Shown: positions 1 to 9,167, counted from the first letter of the stretch. The stretch is DNA of 64,000 nt from Thiohalocapsa sp963695445 (GCA_963695445.1 CAVOGV010000061.1:124001-188000); one strand, 5' to 3'. A program made the numbers and translations. Notes: generated from the letters alone by a model not told the origin.

Positions 1-2
1 TG

Positions 3-740
3 GACCAGCGCCTGGGCCGCATGGGTACGGCGCTGGGCCTGTTCGGACTTGGCCTGAGCATCCTGTTTTTCGCCGCCTGGTGGCAGGCGACGCACCGCGC
101 GGATTCGACCGATCTACGCGTCGAAAGGCTGGAGACGCGGATCGACCAGGCGCTCCGCAGCGGCGTGGCTGACGAAAGTCTGGAGACGCGGATAGACCAG
201 GCACTCGATCGCAGTGTGGCTGGCGTTAGCACCACGGTCGCGACCCTCAGCGATGGGTTGACGCGGCTGGAGCAGCGGGTCGCGCAACTCGGCGAGGTCT
301 CGTCCGTCGGCGCGAACGCCAGTCCGACGATTGGCTCTGATGCCGATCCAATACTCGGCGCTGCCCCTGAAGAGACACCTGGTCCAGTGGACGAAGGCCC
401 CGATCTGGTTGGCGACGCACAAGCGTCACCGTCAGTTTTGCCCACGCCGCGCGGTCCGCTGGTGCTGGACGCCCCGCGCTGGATGGTTCAGCTCATCGGC
501 TTCCACGGCCAGGACAGCGTGCGCGAGTTCGTCGCCGCGCGGGGGATCGCGGGAGACGCCTGGACCGTACAGGGCAGTTATCGCGGCCGGCCCTGGTATC
601 GCGTGCTCGTTGGTGACTACGCCGACCGCGCCGCTGCTGCTGCCGCCATCGATGCGCTACCGCCGACGATGCGGGCGTTAGAGCCGATCGTGCGTTTGCT
701 CGAGCCCGGCACGAGGCTCGAACCGACTGACCGCGACTGA
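3..740 (+). CDS. SPOR-domain membrane protein, 5' end outside the window
   Basis: The frame is open to the left edge (residues DQRLGR precede the first ATG at 21), so the gene probably starts upstream. A single transmembrane helix lies at about residues 4-22 counted from that ATG. It is followed by a low-complexity linker and a C-terminal SPOR domain (about residues 152-225, from APRWMVQLIGF), a fold known to bind denuded peptidoglycan glycan at division sites. The topology (cytoplasmic N-terminus, one helix, periplasmic SPOR) fits a divisome or cell-wall accessory protein. The linker holds a 17-residue tandem duplication (LETRIDQALRSGVADES, then LETRIDQALDRSVAGVS) encoded by 51-bp repeats at 129-179 and 180-230. 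The specific family member (DamX, FtsN or other) cannot be assigned. Confidence 0.8.
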   Translation, partial: DQRLGRMGTALGLFGLGLSILFFAAWWQATHRADSTDLRVERLETRIDQALRSGVADESLETRIDQALDRSVAGVSTTVATLSDGLTRLEQRVAQLGEVSSVGANASPTIGSDADPILGAAPEETPGPVDEGPDLVGDAQASPSVLPTPRGPLVLDAPRWMVQLIGFHGQDSVREFVAARGIAGDAWTVQGSYRGRPWYRVLVGDYADRAAAAAAIDALPPTMRALEPIVRLLEPGTRLEPTDRD

Positions 741-850
741 GCCTCGCGCAACCCTTGTGCCCGCGTCCGTCCTCCAAAGGCGTCTTGCGGGTGCATCGAC
801 TGAGCGGACAGTCGGGCGTGATGGCCGTGACGTGGTTTTCGCGATCTCGA

Positions 851-1354
851 TCATGCCTGTTCCCCAAGGGCCTCGCGCAGTTTCTGGCGGGCCCGGAATA
901 GCCGGGTGCCGACGCCCGCTGAGGATAGGCCCAATTGGTCGGCGATCTCCTGCTGCGAGTAGCCGTGCAGGACCTGCATGATCAGCGGCTCGCTGTACTC
1001 CTTGGGCAGGGCATCGATGGCGCGGCGCAGCACGAAGGCCTCCGTGGACGTGTCGTAGGTCTTGCGCGCGGCGCCGATCTCTTCCAGCGGCATGCTGCTC
1101 TGTTGCGGCTGGATGCGCTCGAACCGGCGTGCGTTCTCGCGGCGCACGATGGTCTTGAGCCAGCCCTTGATGGCGGCCGGGTTCTGCAATCGGTCGAACG
1201 AGCGCCAGGCGCGCATCAGGCTGTCCTGCACGAGATCCTCGGCGGTATGACTGTTGCCGGACAGGCGGTAGGCGTACTTGTACAGGTCCTTCCAGTGGCT
1301 CTCGGCAAGCTGATTGAATTCGGCGTTGTTGATCTCGGCGACGGCTGCGGTCAT
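851..1354 (-). CDS. ECF-subfamily RNA polymerase sigma-70 factor
   Basis: This 167-residue protein has the sigma-70 region 2 signature (YRLSGNSHTAEDLVQDSLMRAW, about residues 29-50) and a C-terminal region 4 helix-turn-helix (YSQQEIADQLGLSSAGVGTRL). These are the only two domains of ECF sigma factors. A Shine-Dalgarno-like caggag precedes the ATG. No anti-sigma factor lies next to it: the 110 bases downstream hold no gene and the next gene is the convergent SPOR protein. Its signal and regulon therefore cannot be inferred from context. The upstream region is AT-rich and contains a perfect palindrome at 1474-1490 that could be an operator for this gene or for the divergent aldehyde dehydrogenase. 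Confidence 0.9.
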   Translation of the reverse strand: MTAAVAEINNAEFNQLAESHWKDLYKYAYRLSGNSHTAEDLVQDSLMRAWRSFDRLQNPAAIKGWLKTIVRRENARRFERIQPQQSSMPLEEIGAARKTYDTSTEAFVLRRAIDALPKEYSEPLIMQVLHGYSQQEIADQLGLSSAGVGTRLFRARQKLREALGEQA

Positions 1355-1473
1355 GTTCTGGCTCCTGACGGGTCATCACCCGGGGTTTTTGCGTTATCCC
1401 TGTGATAGCAGACGCCGTGCCAGTATTTATTTAACTGTTTTTAAAAAGAAAATAGACATTCATCCAAAACGTT

Positions 1474-1490
1474 CGTAACGTTTCGTTACG
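1474..1490. promoter_or_regulatory. Perfect inverted repeat CGTAACG-TTT-CGTTACG, candidate operator
   Basis: Seven-base arms separated by TTT lie in the AT-rich gap between the divergent ECF sigma gene and the aldehyde dehydrogenase, about 60 bases before the latter's ATG. Related half sites (aacgtt, cgtaac, acgttac) cluster on both sides. There is no T-run, so a terminator is unlikely. A dimeric repressor or activator site is a reasonable guess, but the cognate protein is unknown. Confidence 0.4.
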
Positions 1491-1552
1491 ACGCAACGTT
1501 ACCTCGATACGTGCGTTCGCGGCGACGCGGGGCGGCCAAAGGAGATCAAGAC

Positions 1553-2918
1553 ATGACGATCGAGAGCATCAATCCCGCCGACGGCGCGCTGCTGGAGCGT
1601 TTCGCGCCAATGGATTCCGCGACCCTGACGGCCAGGCTGGAGGCCGCCGGCCGCGCGGCAGCGAGCTGGGGTCGGCAGCCGTTGGCGCAACGCACCGAAC
1701 TGCTGACGCGACTGGCCGCACTGCTGCAGGAGCGGCGCGGGTCTCTCGCGCTGCTGATGACCCGCGAGATGGGCAAGCTCATCGGCGAGGCCGAGGCGGA
1801 GATCGACAAGTGTGTGCTGGTCTGCGAGCACTATGCGGAGCACGCCGGCGCCTATCTGGCGGACGAGGTCATCGCCTCCGATGCGGGGCGCAGTCTGGTG
1901 GCCTGCCAGCCCCTCGGCACGGTGTTGGCGGTGATGCCGTGGAATTTCCCGTTTTGGCAACTGTTTCGTTGCGCGGCGCCGGCAATGGCGGCGGGTAATC
2001 CGGTGCTGCTGAAGCACGCATCTAACGTGCCCGGCTGCGCGCTGGCCATCGAGGCGCTGTTTCGCGACGCGCAGGCGCCGGAGGGGGTGTTCGCGACGCT
2101 GCTGATCGGCAGCGATGCCGTTGAGTCGGTGATCGCCCATCCCGCCGTGCGCGCGGTCAGCCTGACCGGCAGCGATGCGGCCGGACGCAAGGTCGCGGCC
2201 GTTGCCGGCGCGCATTTGAAGAAGTCGGTGCTGGAACTCGGGCGGCTCCGACGCCTTCGTCGTGCTGGATGACGCCGATCTGGACCTGGCCGCGGAGATG
2301 GCCGTCAAGGGCCGTTTCATCAACGCGGGGCAGAGTTGCATCGCCGCCAAGCGTTTGATCGTGGTCGAGTCGATCGAGGCCGCCTTCATGGAGCGGCTGC
2401 GGGCCGGCATCGAGGCGCTGCGGCCTGGTGACCCGTCACAGCGGCAGACGACGCTGGCGCCGATGGCCCGCGCCGACCTGCGGGACGAACTGCATGCGCA
2501 GGTGCAGGCCAGCATCGATGCGGGCGCGGTGTTGGTGATGGGCGGCCATGCGCTGGATCGACCCGGATTCTTCTACGCCGCAACGCTGCTCGATCACGTC
2601 GCCCCAGGCATGCCCGCTTACGACGACGAGCTGTTCGGCCCGGTCGCCGCCGTGATTCGTGCCGCGGATGAGTCCGACGCGCTGCGGATCGCCAACGACA
2701 CCCGCTTCGGCCTCGGCGGCAGCGTCTGGACCCAGGACGCGGCGCGCGGCGAACGGTTCGCGCGGCAGCTCGCCTGCGGCTGCGCGTTCGTCAATGGCAT
2801 CGTCAAGAGCGATCCGAGACTGCCGTTCGGCGGCATCGGCGACTCGGGTTACGGGCGGGAGTTGTCGCGGCTCGGGATGCGGGAGTTCGTCAACCAGCAG
2901 ACGGTCTGGGTGCGTTAA
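1553..2918 (+). pseudogene. sad: Sad/YneI-type succinate-semialdehyde dehydrogenase, +1 frameshift
   Basis: The NAD-dependent aldehyde dehydrogenase family oxidises aldehydes such as succinate semialdehyde to the acid. The ATG at 1553 follows aaggagatcaagac. Visible motifs are MPWNFPFWQ, the general-base segment LELG(G), the catalytic cysteine in GQSCIAAKR and the C-terminal PFGGIGDSGYGRE. Overall resemblance is closest to E. coli Sad (YneI). The frame breaks at about 2240-2242, where ctcGGGcggctcc should read ctcGGcggctcc. One extra G shifts LELGGSDAFVVLDD out of frame, and the second half continues in the next frame to 2918. Removing that base gives about 454 residues, normal for the family. 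Substrate preference is inferred from similarity only. Confidence 0.82.
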
Positions 2919-2937
2919 CGACCGCGTGACAGGCCCC

Positions 2938-3223
2938 GTGGGAGCGGCTTGCAGCCGCGATTAGGCTGCGTAGAGTCTGTTGACGTTGCCGTCGCGATTG
3001 CAAATCGCTCCCACGCGGCGTCAGTGCCATGCGTCGCGTGACATCGTCTTCGTGGGAGCGGCTTGCAGCCGCGATTGGGCGCGGCGTGAGCGCCGTTGCA
3101 TTGCATTCTCGAACGCGCGCGTCAGGGCCTTGCGTCGCGTGACATCGTCTTCCGTGGGGCGGCGCAGCCGCGATTGGGCTGCGTAGAGCTTGACGTTGCT
3201 TCGCGATTGCAAATCGCTCCCAC
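2938..3223. repeat. REP-like palindromic repeat cluster (three units)
   Basis: The core gtgggagcggcttgcagccg occurs at 2938 and 3052, with a degenerate third copy (gtggggcggcgcagccg) at 3154. Two copies are closed by the inverted partner cgcgattgcaaatcgctccc ending at about 3013 and 3222, so units 2938-3014 and 3154-3223 are bounded by gtggg...cccac. The spacer gcgtcgcgtgacatcgtctt is itself directly repeated (about 3031 and 3131). The same elements recur at 21729-21836. This resembles BIME/REP arrays, which commonly sit between convergent genes, as here between the aldehyde dehydrogenase and the VWA gene. Confidence 0.85.
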
Positions 3224-3246
3224 GCTCGGTGTCAGCGCCGGCCCCC

Positions 3247-4488
3247 TCAGTAGGCAGGCGCGTCGGCGTCGTAGCGCAGACCGCTGGCGCGGGTCTGTTC
3301 GCGCACGGTGTCGAACAGTTTGCGGTCTAGCGAGTCCTCGGCGCCGCCTGTTTCGGCGACGCGCTCGCGCAGGTAGGCGCCGCGTTGCGCGGCGGTCTCG
3401 CCGATCTGGCGTTGCAGCTCGGCGCGGCGCTCGGCGTGCTCGTCCACGATGCGCTGCTGCTCGACGTTTGATAGACCCTGCAATGGCTCCGGCAGGGCCT
3501 CCGGGGCGATGGCGTCGAGCGCGATGGCGCCGCTGCTGACCTCTTCCACCAGTTCCTTGTCGCCGAGTAGCGCGGCCTTGCCGCTGGCCGATGCCGTAAA
3601 GGTCGCGCGACGTGCCAGCACCGGCGCCGGTGCCGCGTCGCGAACCGCCTCGGATGCGGCCAAGTGCTTCGCGCGCTCGGCGCGTTCGTCCTTGCTGCCG
3701 TAGTAGAGGCGGGTCGCGTCGAGTTCCGCGGAGAGCCGTGCGAGCTTGTCGTCGTAGGGGGTCGCAATGGCCACCGCGGCGCCATCCTGCTGCACCTGCA
3801 GATAGGCACCGTCGCCGAGTTGTGCGATCTGTTGCCAGAGTTGCGTGGTCTGCGGACCATTGCCGCATTGGATGGCGTTGACGCGAATGCCACGCTGCTT
3901 GGCCAGCGCCAGGGTCTGCGGATACTGCACGTCGTCTTGATAGTCCATGTGCGGCGGTGCGTCGCCGACCAGGAAGACCACCCGATAGGCGTTCGGCTCC
4001 TGTCCCCAGGAGATGGCGTTGACGGCGTCGTGCAGGGCCTGATTGACGCTCTCGGGGCCGTCGCCGCCGCCGTTGGCCTGCAGCTGGAACAGTGCCGCGT
4101 GCAGGGCGTCCAGATCCGGTGTCAGGTCAACCACCTGGGTCACATAGTCGTCGCCGCGATCGCGATAGGCCACCAAGCCCATGCGAATGCGTGGCGCCGG
4201 CTCGGCCGCGGCCAGGTTGGAGGCGATGGACCAGATCTTGTCCTTCGCGGCCTGGATCAGCCCGCCCATGCTGCCGGTGGTGTCGAGTACGAAGACCGCC
4301 TCGACGATGGGCTGCGCGTTCGGCGCGGGTTGGTTCGGGATGCTGTGCTGTGGGTCTTGGCTCGTCGGGTGACCGCTCGGGTTGGCAATGGCCGGGCCAT
4401 TCAGGGTCGGGAAGTAGGCCAGCACACCGGCGGTAGCGGCAAAGAGCACGACACCGATCAGGGTGGTCTTGCGTTGCTTGACGTTCAT
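3247..4488 (-). CDS. Membrane-anchored von Willebrand factor A domain protein
   Basis: The protein has 413 residues. An N-terminal hydrophobic segment (about residues 8-27) is a membrane anchor or signal peptide, and it is followed by a Pro-rich linker. A VWA domain covers about residues 62-240 with the metal-binding MIDAS motif DTTGSMGG starting at D69. The C-terminal third is charged and probably helical. VWA domains bind protein ligands through a divalent metal. This gene is the last of a three-gene operon (PspA-like protein, membrane protein, VWA), 54 bases after the membrane gene, and opposite a two-component system. A role in envelope stress sensing or repair is inferred from that context only; the ligand is unknown. 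Confidence 0.8.
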   Translation of the reverse strand: MNVKQRKTTLIGVVLFAATAGVLAYFPTLNGPAIANPSGHPTSQDPQHSIPNQPAPNAQPIVEAVFVLDTTGSMGGLIQAAKDKIWSIASNLAAAEPAPRIRMGLVAYRDRGDDYVTQVVDLTPDLDALHAALFQLQANGGGDGPESVNQALHDAVNAISWGQEPNAYRVVFLVGDAPPHMDYQDDVQYPQTLALAKQRGIRVNAIQCGNGPQTTQLWQQIAQLGDGAYLQVQQDGAAVAIATPYDDKLARLSAELDATRLYYGSKDERAERAKHLAASEAVRDAAPAPVLARRATFTASASGKAALLGDKELVEEVSSGAIALDAIAPEALPEPLQGLSNVEQQRIVDEHAERRAELQRQIGETAAQRGAYLRERVAETGGAEDSLDRKLFDTVREQTRASGLRYDADAPAY

Positions 4489-4542
4489 GGGTTGTTCTCC
4501 GGTTGTACGTTTGTCTGTCTGTGATTCGGGTGTGCAGCGGGC

Positions 4543-5152
4543 TCAGTCGCGAACCGCGCGGCCTGCTCTGAGTTGGGCGTTGAGTTGGGCGAGCCGGCGC
4601 AGGCTAGACGCGGCGCTGCGCTCGGCGCGCCCGAAGTGGTCATCGTCGGTCTCGTCCGCGGTCGTCCGCCGCGACGGGTCGGCCAGCAGACCGCCAGCAG
4701 CTGAGAAGGGTGCCTGCACCAGGAAGAAGGTCCACAACGCCGCCGCCAGGCTGCCGGTGGCGGTGATGGCCCAGAGTCCGCTGCCGAGGCCGATCACGAC
4801 CAGCAGCAGGTCTGCCAACGCGGCGCCGAACCCGTGTTGCAGGAACAGCACGCGTGTCAGCCAAAGCAGCGTGAGCTGCAGCGCAAGCGTCCAGTGCGGC
4901 GCCAGCAACAGCACGGGCACCGTGACGCCGGCCCAGAGCAGCACCAGGCTGATGCGCCCGACCGCTTCTGGGCTGCGCCACAACAGGTAAAGCAGGTAGC
5001 CAAGACCAATCGCGGCGATGGTCAGCGTGCGCGCTTCCGCAAGGCGCGGCGACAATCCGCAGCAGGACATGCAGCGCGCCGCCGGCGATGCTCAGCACGG
5101 CCGCTACCATGACCCCTTCGAAGAATCCGGGCGTCTGCATGGGGCGTGTCAT
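4543..5152 (-). pseudogene. Polytopic membrane protein between pspA-like and VWA genes, +1 frameshift
   Basis: The start ATG (5152-5150) overlaps the stop of the PspA-like gene as ATGA, implying translational coupling. The first 34 residues (MTRPMQTPGFFEGVMVAAVL...) form a hydrophobic helix. The frame then shifts by +1 at roughly 5050-5070, and the continuation (PRLAEARTLTIAAIGLGYLLY...) carries several more hydrophobic segments and a charged C-terminal tail. The corrected product is about 202 residues. The two halves make sense only when joined. I do not recognise a named family. Its tight placement between PspA-like and VWA genes suggests it is their membrane partner. Confidence 0.6.
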
Positions 5153-5688
5153 GACGACCTCCGGCGCTTTTCCGCCAGCAGGGCCACCTCGACATCGGTG
5201 TCGCGCACCGGCGCGGCCGAGTCGCTGTCGGCATAGACGCTGGGCTCTTCGGTGTCCGCATGGGTCGCGCTGACCAGCGCGGCCTCGGCGCGGACAGCCT
5301 CGAGTCGGCGCTGGTGTTGGTTGATGGTCTCGGCCAGGCGCTCGATGCGGGCATTGAGGTCGCGTTCGCGCTGGCTCAGCAGCGCATCCAGGCGCTCGTG
5401 TTCGAGCCGTCGGCGGAGCAGGTCGCGGGCCAGGTCGTCGTTGTCGGCGTCGAGACAGATGTCCAACTCCGCGGCGATGGTCATCCGCCGTTGCGACTGC
5501 ACCTCGCGACGTTGCTGGATGCGTTTGTGATCGAGTCGCAGTGCGGCCAGCGCGCGCTCATCGGTGGCGAGCGCCTCCTGCATGTCACGCAGGGCTTGGG
5601 CGAGTAGGATGTCGGGTTCTTCAAGACGGTCCAGCACCGCATTGAGGTCTGCCCGCATCAATCGGGACAGGCGAGTCATCAGGGTCAT
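5149..5688 (-). CDS. PspA/IM30-family protein
   Basis: This 179-residue, almost entirely alpha-helical coiled-coil protein starts MTLMTRLSRLMRADLNAVLDR, matching the amphipathic N-terminal helix and first coiled coil of PspA/Vipp1/IM30. Those proteins bind damaged membranes and oligomerise. It is shorter than classical PspA (about 220 residues), with an acidic, probably disordered tail from about residue 140. It is the first gene of the operon with the membrane and VWA genes. The promoter must lie in the 160-base gap shared with the divergent response regulator, which contains a GTAAA-type repeat. I see no convincing sigma-54 promoter of the kind driving E. coli psp. Confidence 0.82.
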   Translation of the reverse strand: MTLMTRLSRLMRADLNAVLDRLEEPDILLAQALRDMQEALATDERALAALRLDHKRIQQRREVQSQRRMTIAAELDICLDADNDDLARDLLRRRLEHERLDALLSQRERDLNARIERLAETINQHQRRLEAVRAEAALVSATHADTEEPSVYADSDSAAPVRDTDVEVALLAEKRRRSS

Positions 5689-5761
5689 GATCGGGTCTCC
5701 GTTGTGGTTGACTGTGAGTTCAGTCTACGAAGCCCGGTCATCCGCAAATAGGCACCTGGAG

Positions 5762-5796
5762 GTAAAGCCGATCGCGAGGATTTACCGTAAGTTTAC
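5762..5796. promoter_or_regulatory. GTAAA-N6-GTAAA (CpxR/OmpR-like) site between divergent operons
   Basis: On the + strand TTTAC occurs at 5781-5785 and again at 5792-5796, an 11-base period. Read on the - strand this is GTAAA-N6-GTAAA. A further gtaaa lies at 5762-5766. Direct repeats of about 11 bp are the known binding mode of OmpR-family regulators, and GTAAA-N(4-8)-GTAAA is the CpxR box. The site is about 55 bases before the response regulator start, so autoregulation and co-control of the PspA/VWA operon are plausible. Confidence 0.5.
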
Positions 5797-5849
5797 AATC
5801 TGTCCCGCCGCCGCCGGAGTAGGCTCTCCGTCCAGGAGGGCCGCTAGCC

Positions 5850-6554
5850 ATGCCAACCAAGCACAAACTACTGATCATCGAGGACGAGGAGCCGATTCGC
5901 ATCGGCTTGGAAGACGTGCTGGTGTTTCACGGTTTCGAGGTGGCCTCCGCGGCGGACGGACGCGACGGTTTGCACAAGGCATTGACGGGCAGCTTCGACC
6001 TGATCCTGCTGGATCTGATGCTGCCCGGCATCGACGGCTACGCGATTTGCGAGCGGTTGCGCGCGCACGACCCGGAGCAGCCCATCATCATGCTCACGGC
6101 CCGCGGCAGCGACGAGGACATCATTCGCGGCCTCAAGCTCGGCGCCGACGACTATGTCGCCAAGCCGTTTTCGGTGGCACAGCTGGTGCTGCGGGTGCAG
6201 GCGGTGCTGCGCCGAGCGCGACCGACGCAGCGGATGCCGACCTGCTTCACGCTCGAAGACGGCACTGTGATCGATGCCGACAACCTGTGCGCGCGCCGCG
6301 ACGGGCAGCAGATCCCCGTAACCCGCCGTGAGATGGAGATGCTGCAATACCTGGCCGCCCACGGCGAGCGCCCGATCAGCGCCGAGGAACTGCTGCATCA
6401 GGTCTGGGGCTATCCGAAACAGGCCAATATCGAGACCCGCACCGTGGCCATCCATATCGCCAAGTTGCGACGCAAGCTGGAGCCGGATCGGGCCGAACCG
6501 CGCTTGCTCATCACCGTGCGCGGCGCCGGTTACCGGCTGCTGCTGGCGGACTGA
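5850..6554 (+). CDS. OmpR-family response regulator
   Basis: The 234-residue protein has an N-terminal receiver domain with acidic pocket EDEE (residues 11-14), phospho-acceptor D55 in LLDLMLPGIDGY and the conserved lysine in YVAKPFS. A C-terminal winged-helix DNA-binding domain (about 140-232) ends in the typical VRGAGYRL. Its stop overlaps the kinase start as TGATG, so the two are co-translated. It is transcribed divergently from the PspA-like/VWA operon with a GTAAA-type repeat in between, which makes that operon its most likely target. The CpxR resemblance of the site is suggestive, but the kinase differs from CpxA. Confidence 0.93.
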   Translation: MPTKHKLLIIEDEEPIRIGLEDVLVFHGFEVASAADGRDGLHKALTGSFDLILLDLMLPGIDGYAICERLRAHDPEQPIIMLTARGSDEDIIRGLKLGADDYVAKPFSVAQLVLRVQAVLRRARPTQRMPTCFTLEDGTVIDADNLCARRDGQQIPVTRREMEMLQYLAAHGERPISAEELLHQVWGYPKQANIETRTVAIHIAKLRRKLEPDRAEPRLLITVRGAGYRLLLAD

Positions 6555-8640
6555 TGGCAGCGCGCGTCGACCCCGCCGAGCGTCGCCGGCTGCGGCTGCG
6601 GTTGGCGCTGTTCTTTGTCGCGCTGGCCGTGCCCTCGGGACTGCTCTTGTTCAAGGCGCTGGACCAGCTCAAGTGGGAGGCACTGCGCCAGACTCAGCTC
6701 GCGGCGGAGGCGTTGACGCTTGGAATCGATGAACGCCTGGACGCGCTGATCCGCGCTCAAGACGCGCACGCATTCGCCGATTTCGCGTTCCTGACCGTGG
6801 TCGGAGATCCTGTCGCCGGCTTCCTACAGCGCTCGTCGCTGTCGGCCTTTCCGGTGGATGCGGCGTTGCCCGGGCTGATCGGTTGGTTCCAGATCGACGC
6901 TGCCGGGCGCCTGAGTACCCCGTTGCTGCCGATGGCGGGAACCGATGCCGCGGCCTACGGCATTGATGCCAGTGAACTGGCCGGTCGTCAGCAATTGGAG
7001 CAGCGACTTGGTGCCATTCTGGGCCGCAACGCGCTGGTTGACCGAGCGCGCATGGAGCAGGAGCCGGCTGCGGAGCCCATGGCTGACCGGATGTCGGAAC
7101 CGTCGGCAAAGTCCGCAACGACGGATCTCGACCAACCGACCGAACAGCTCGCCGCGCCATCGCCGCCGGTGCCCGGTCCCGCGGTGACGGCCCAGAGCCA
7201 GGCCATCTTCGAGCGCTTGTCGCCGGCGGGTATTGGCTCGCTGTCCTCGGCGCCGTCGCGGATCGACTCGACAAGCGATGTCGCGCCGGCTCGCGACGCA
7301 TCTCGACGAAGCGGCGGCGGGGTCACTGGCGGCATCGTCTTCGGAGCCGATCGAATCGAACCAGCGCGCAAAGCTAGCGCGGTCATCGCGACGGGAGCAG
7401 GCGGTGCGGGTCGATGCCGAACTCGGCGACGCGTTGCCAGCCTCGCCCAGGCGCGTGATCCGCACCTTCGAGAGCGAACTCGACCCGTTTCGCTTCAGCC
7501 TGCTCGACAGCGGCCACTTCGTGCTCTTCCGCTGGGCCTGGCGCGACGGCGCCCGCTATGTGCAGGGCGCGCTGATCGAGCCCGACGCGTTCTTGTCGGC
7601 GCTGATCGGGGATGCCTTTCGCACCTCGGTATTGCAACGGGCCGTGAATCTGCACGTGACCTGGGGTGACCGGTCTTTGACGACCTTTGGTGCGCCGAGT
7701 CACCGCTACGACCTGTCCGGTACCGGCACGCTGCCTTCCGGCACGATCGTCTATCGCGGCCGGCTGGCGGAGCCGTTTGGTGCCTTGCGGCTGGTGTTCG
7801 ATGCGGCACGGCTGCCGACGCCGCCCGCCGCGACATTGGTCGTCTGGCTCGGGCTGAGCCTGGCTCTGGTGCTGATCGCGGGCACTTGGGGGTTGTATCG
7901 GCTCGGGCTGCGCCAACTCGGCTTGGTGCGGCAGCAGCAGGACTTCGTCGCCGCCGTGAGCCACGAACTGAAGACGCCGCTGACCTCGATTCGCATGTAT
8001 AGCGAGATGCTGCGCGAGGGCTGGGTCACCGACGACAAGCGCGAGCGTTACTACCGATATATCCACGACGAGGCCGAGCGACTGTCGCGGCTGGTGGCGA
8101 ACGTGCTGCAACTGGCCCGCATGAGCCGCGACGAGCTGCGCGTACAGCCACGGCCGGTCTCTTTGTCAGCGCTGATCGAGCAGGCGAGCCCGGCACTGCT
8201 CAGCCAGTCGCGGCAGGCTGGCTTCGAGTTGCTGATCGACTGCGCCGGGGACGCCGTCGTCGACGCCGATCCGGATGCCCTGACCCAGGTGCTCATCAAC
8301 CTGGTGGACAACGCCGTCAAATTCTCCGCCAAGGCGGGGCTAAAGCAGGTCGAGATCGTCTGCGCCGATGCCGCCGACGGTGGCCTCTGGATCGGCGTCC
8401 GCGACCACGGTCCGGGCATCCCGAAGGCCGAGCGTCGGCGCGTGTTCGAGCTGTTTCGCCGGCTGGAGAACGAATCCACCCGCGACACCAAGGGCACCGG
8501 TATTGGCCTCGCACTGGTCGAGCGCTTGATGCGCGCCATGGATGGCCGCGTCGAACTGCATTGGACGCGAGCCCGGCGTTGAGGTGCGATTGTGGCTGCC
8601 GCGGCATGACGCGACGCGGGGGAGAGCGACCGAGGCCTGA
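6554..8640 (+). pseudogene. Sensor histidine kinase paired with the response regulator, two +1 frameshifts
   Basis: The N-terminal helix (about residues 15-35) and a second helix (TLVVWLGLSLALVLIAGTW) enclose a long extracytoplasmic region with an Ala/Pro-rich disordered stretch. The kinase core follows: H-box VAAVSHELKTPLTS, N-box QVLINLVDNAVKFS, G1 DHGPGIP and G2 GTGIGLALV. The frame shifts by +1 somewhere in 7233-7300, inside the disordered stretch, and again near 8568, after which the natural C-terminus EPGVEVRLWLPRHD ends at 8640. The corrected length is about 694 residues. The sensor region resembles no named input domain that I recognise. As written, the protein would be truncated before the kinase core. 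Confidence 0.85.
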
Positions 8641-8760
8641 TCCAGGGATGTCCAGCGGCGCCGGGGGTTGCCACGCCTCGTCACAAGAATCCCTGTTCAG
8701 ATCAGTCTCGCCGCGTAACAATGCCGCCAGATCAAGACGAAAACAGCGAGGAGTTCACCC

Positions 8761-9045
8761 ATGACCGATCATCAGGCCGAGACAGGTGTCATCCAGGCCA
8801 TCATGGAACAGTTGGAGCAGCAGACCCTACCCCAGGCGCTCGACATCAAGCGCAATGTCGACGCGGGCGAGCCGCTCAGCGAGCTGGACACGATCTTTCT
8901 TGACCAAGCGCTTGAGAACCTGCGCCGCGATAGTGCCTACGTGCAAAACCATCCGCAGTGGCAGCCGTTGTACTCGCGGCTGATCGACCTCTATGACCAG
9001 ATCACGCGCCAGGCGCTGAAGAACGAAACGCACGGCGGCGGCTGA
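8761..9045 (+). CDS. Small conserved-looking hypothetical protein
   Basis: This 94-residue, soluble, acidic, probably all-helical protein is preceded by gaggag at a good distance from the ATG. It has no signal peptide, cysteines or motif that I recognise. It lies 120 bases after the histidine kinase on the same strand, so it may be part of that transcription unit. Coding character (balanced composition, few arginine runs, strong ribosome site) makes it credible; the function is unknown. Confidence 0.65.
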   Translation: MTDHQAETGVIQAIMEQLEQQTLPQALDIKRNVDAGEPLSELDTIFLDQALENLRRDSAYVQNHPQWQPLYSRLIDLYDQITRQALKNETHGGG

Positions 9046-9167
9046 GGGCGCTATATAGCCGCTCAGGACGCCCTGAGCGACAACATGTTGCCGCTAACGG
9101 TACCGGAGTCGTGCCAGCCTAGCTCCCTGACTGTTCGCTGCTGGCGAACCATTTTTCCCGAGCGCCA

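Noticed and set aside
678..1379. - strand open frame overlapping the sigma factor gene
   Set aside because: The sigma factor frame has clear region 2 and region 4; this one is Arg/Pro-rich and out of frame with it.
5689..5849. Sigma-54 promoter for the PspA-like gene
   Set aside because: I could not find a GG-N10-GC pair with the expected flanks on the - strand, and no PspF-like gene is nearby.
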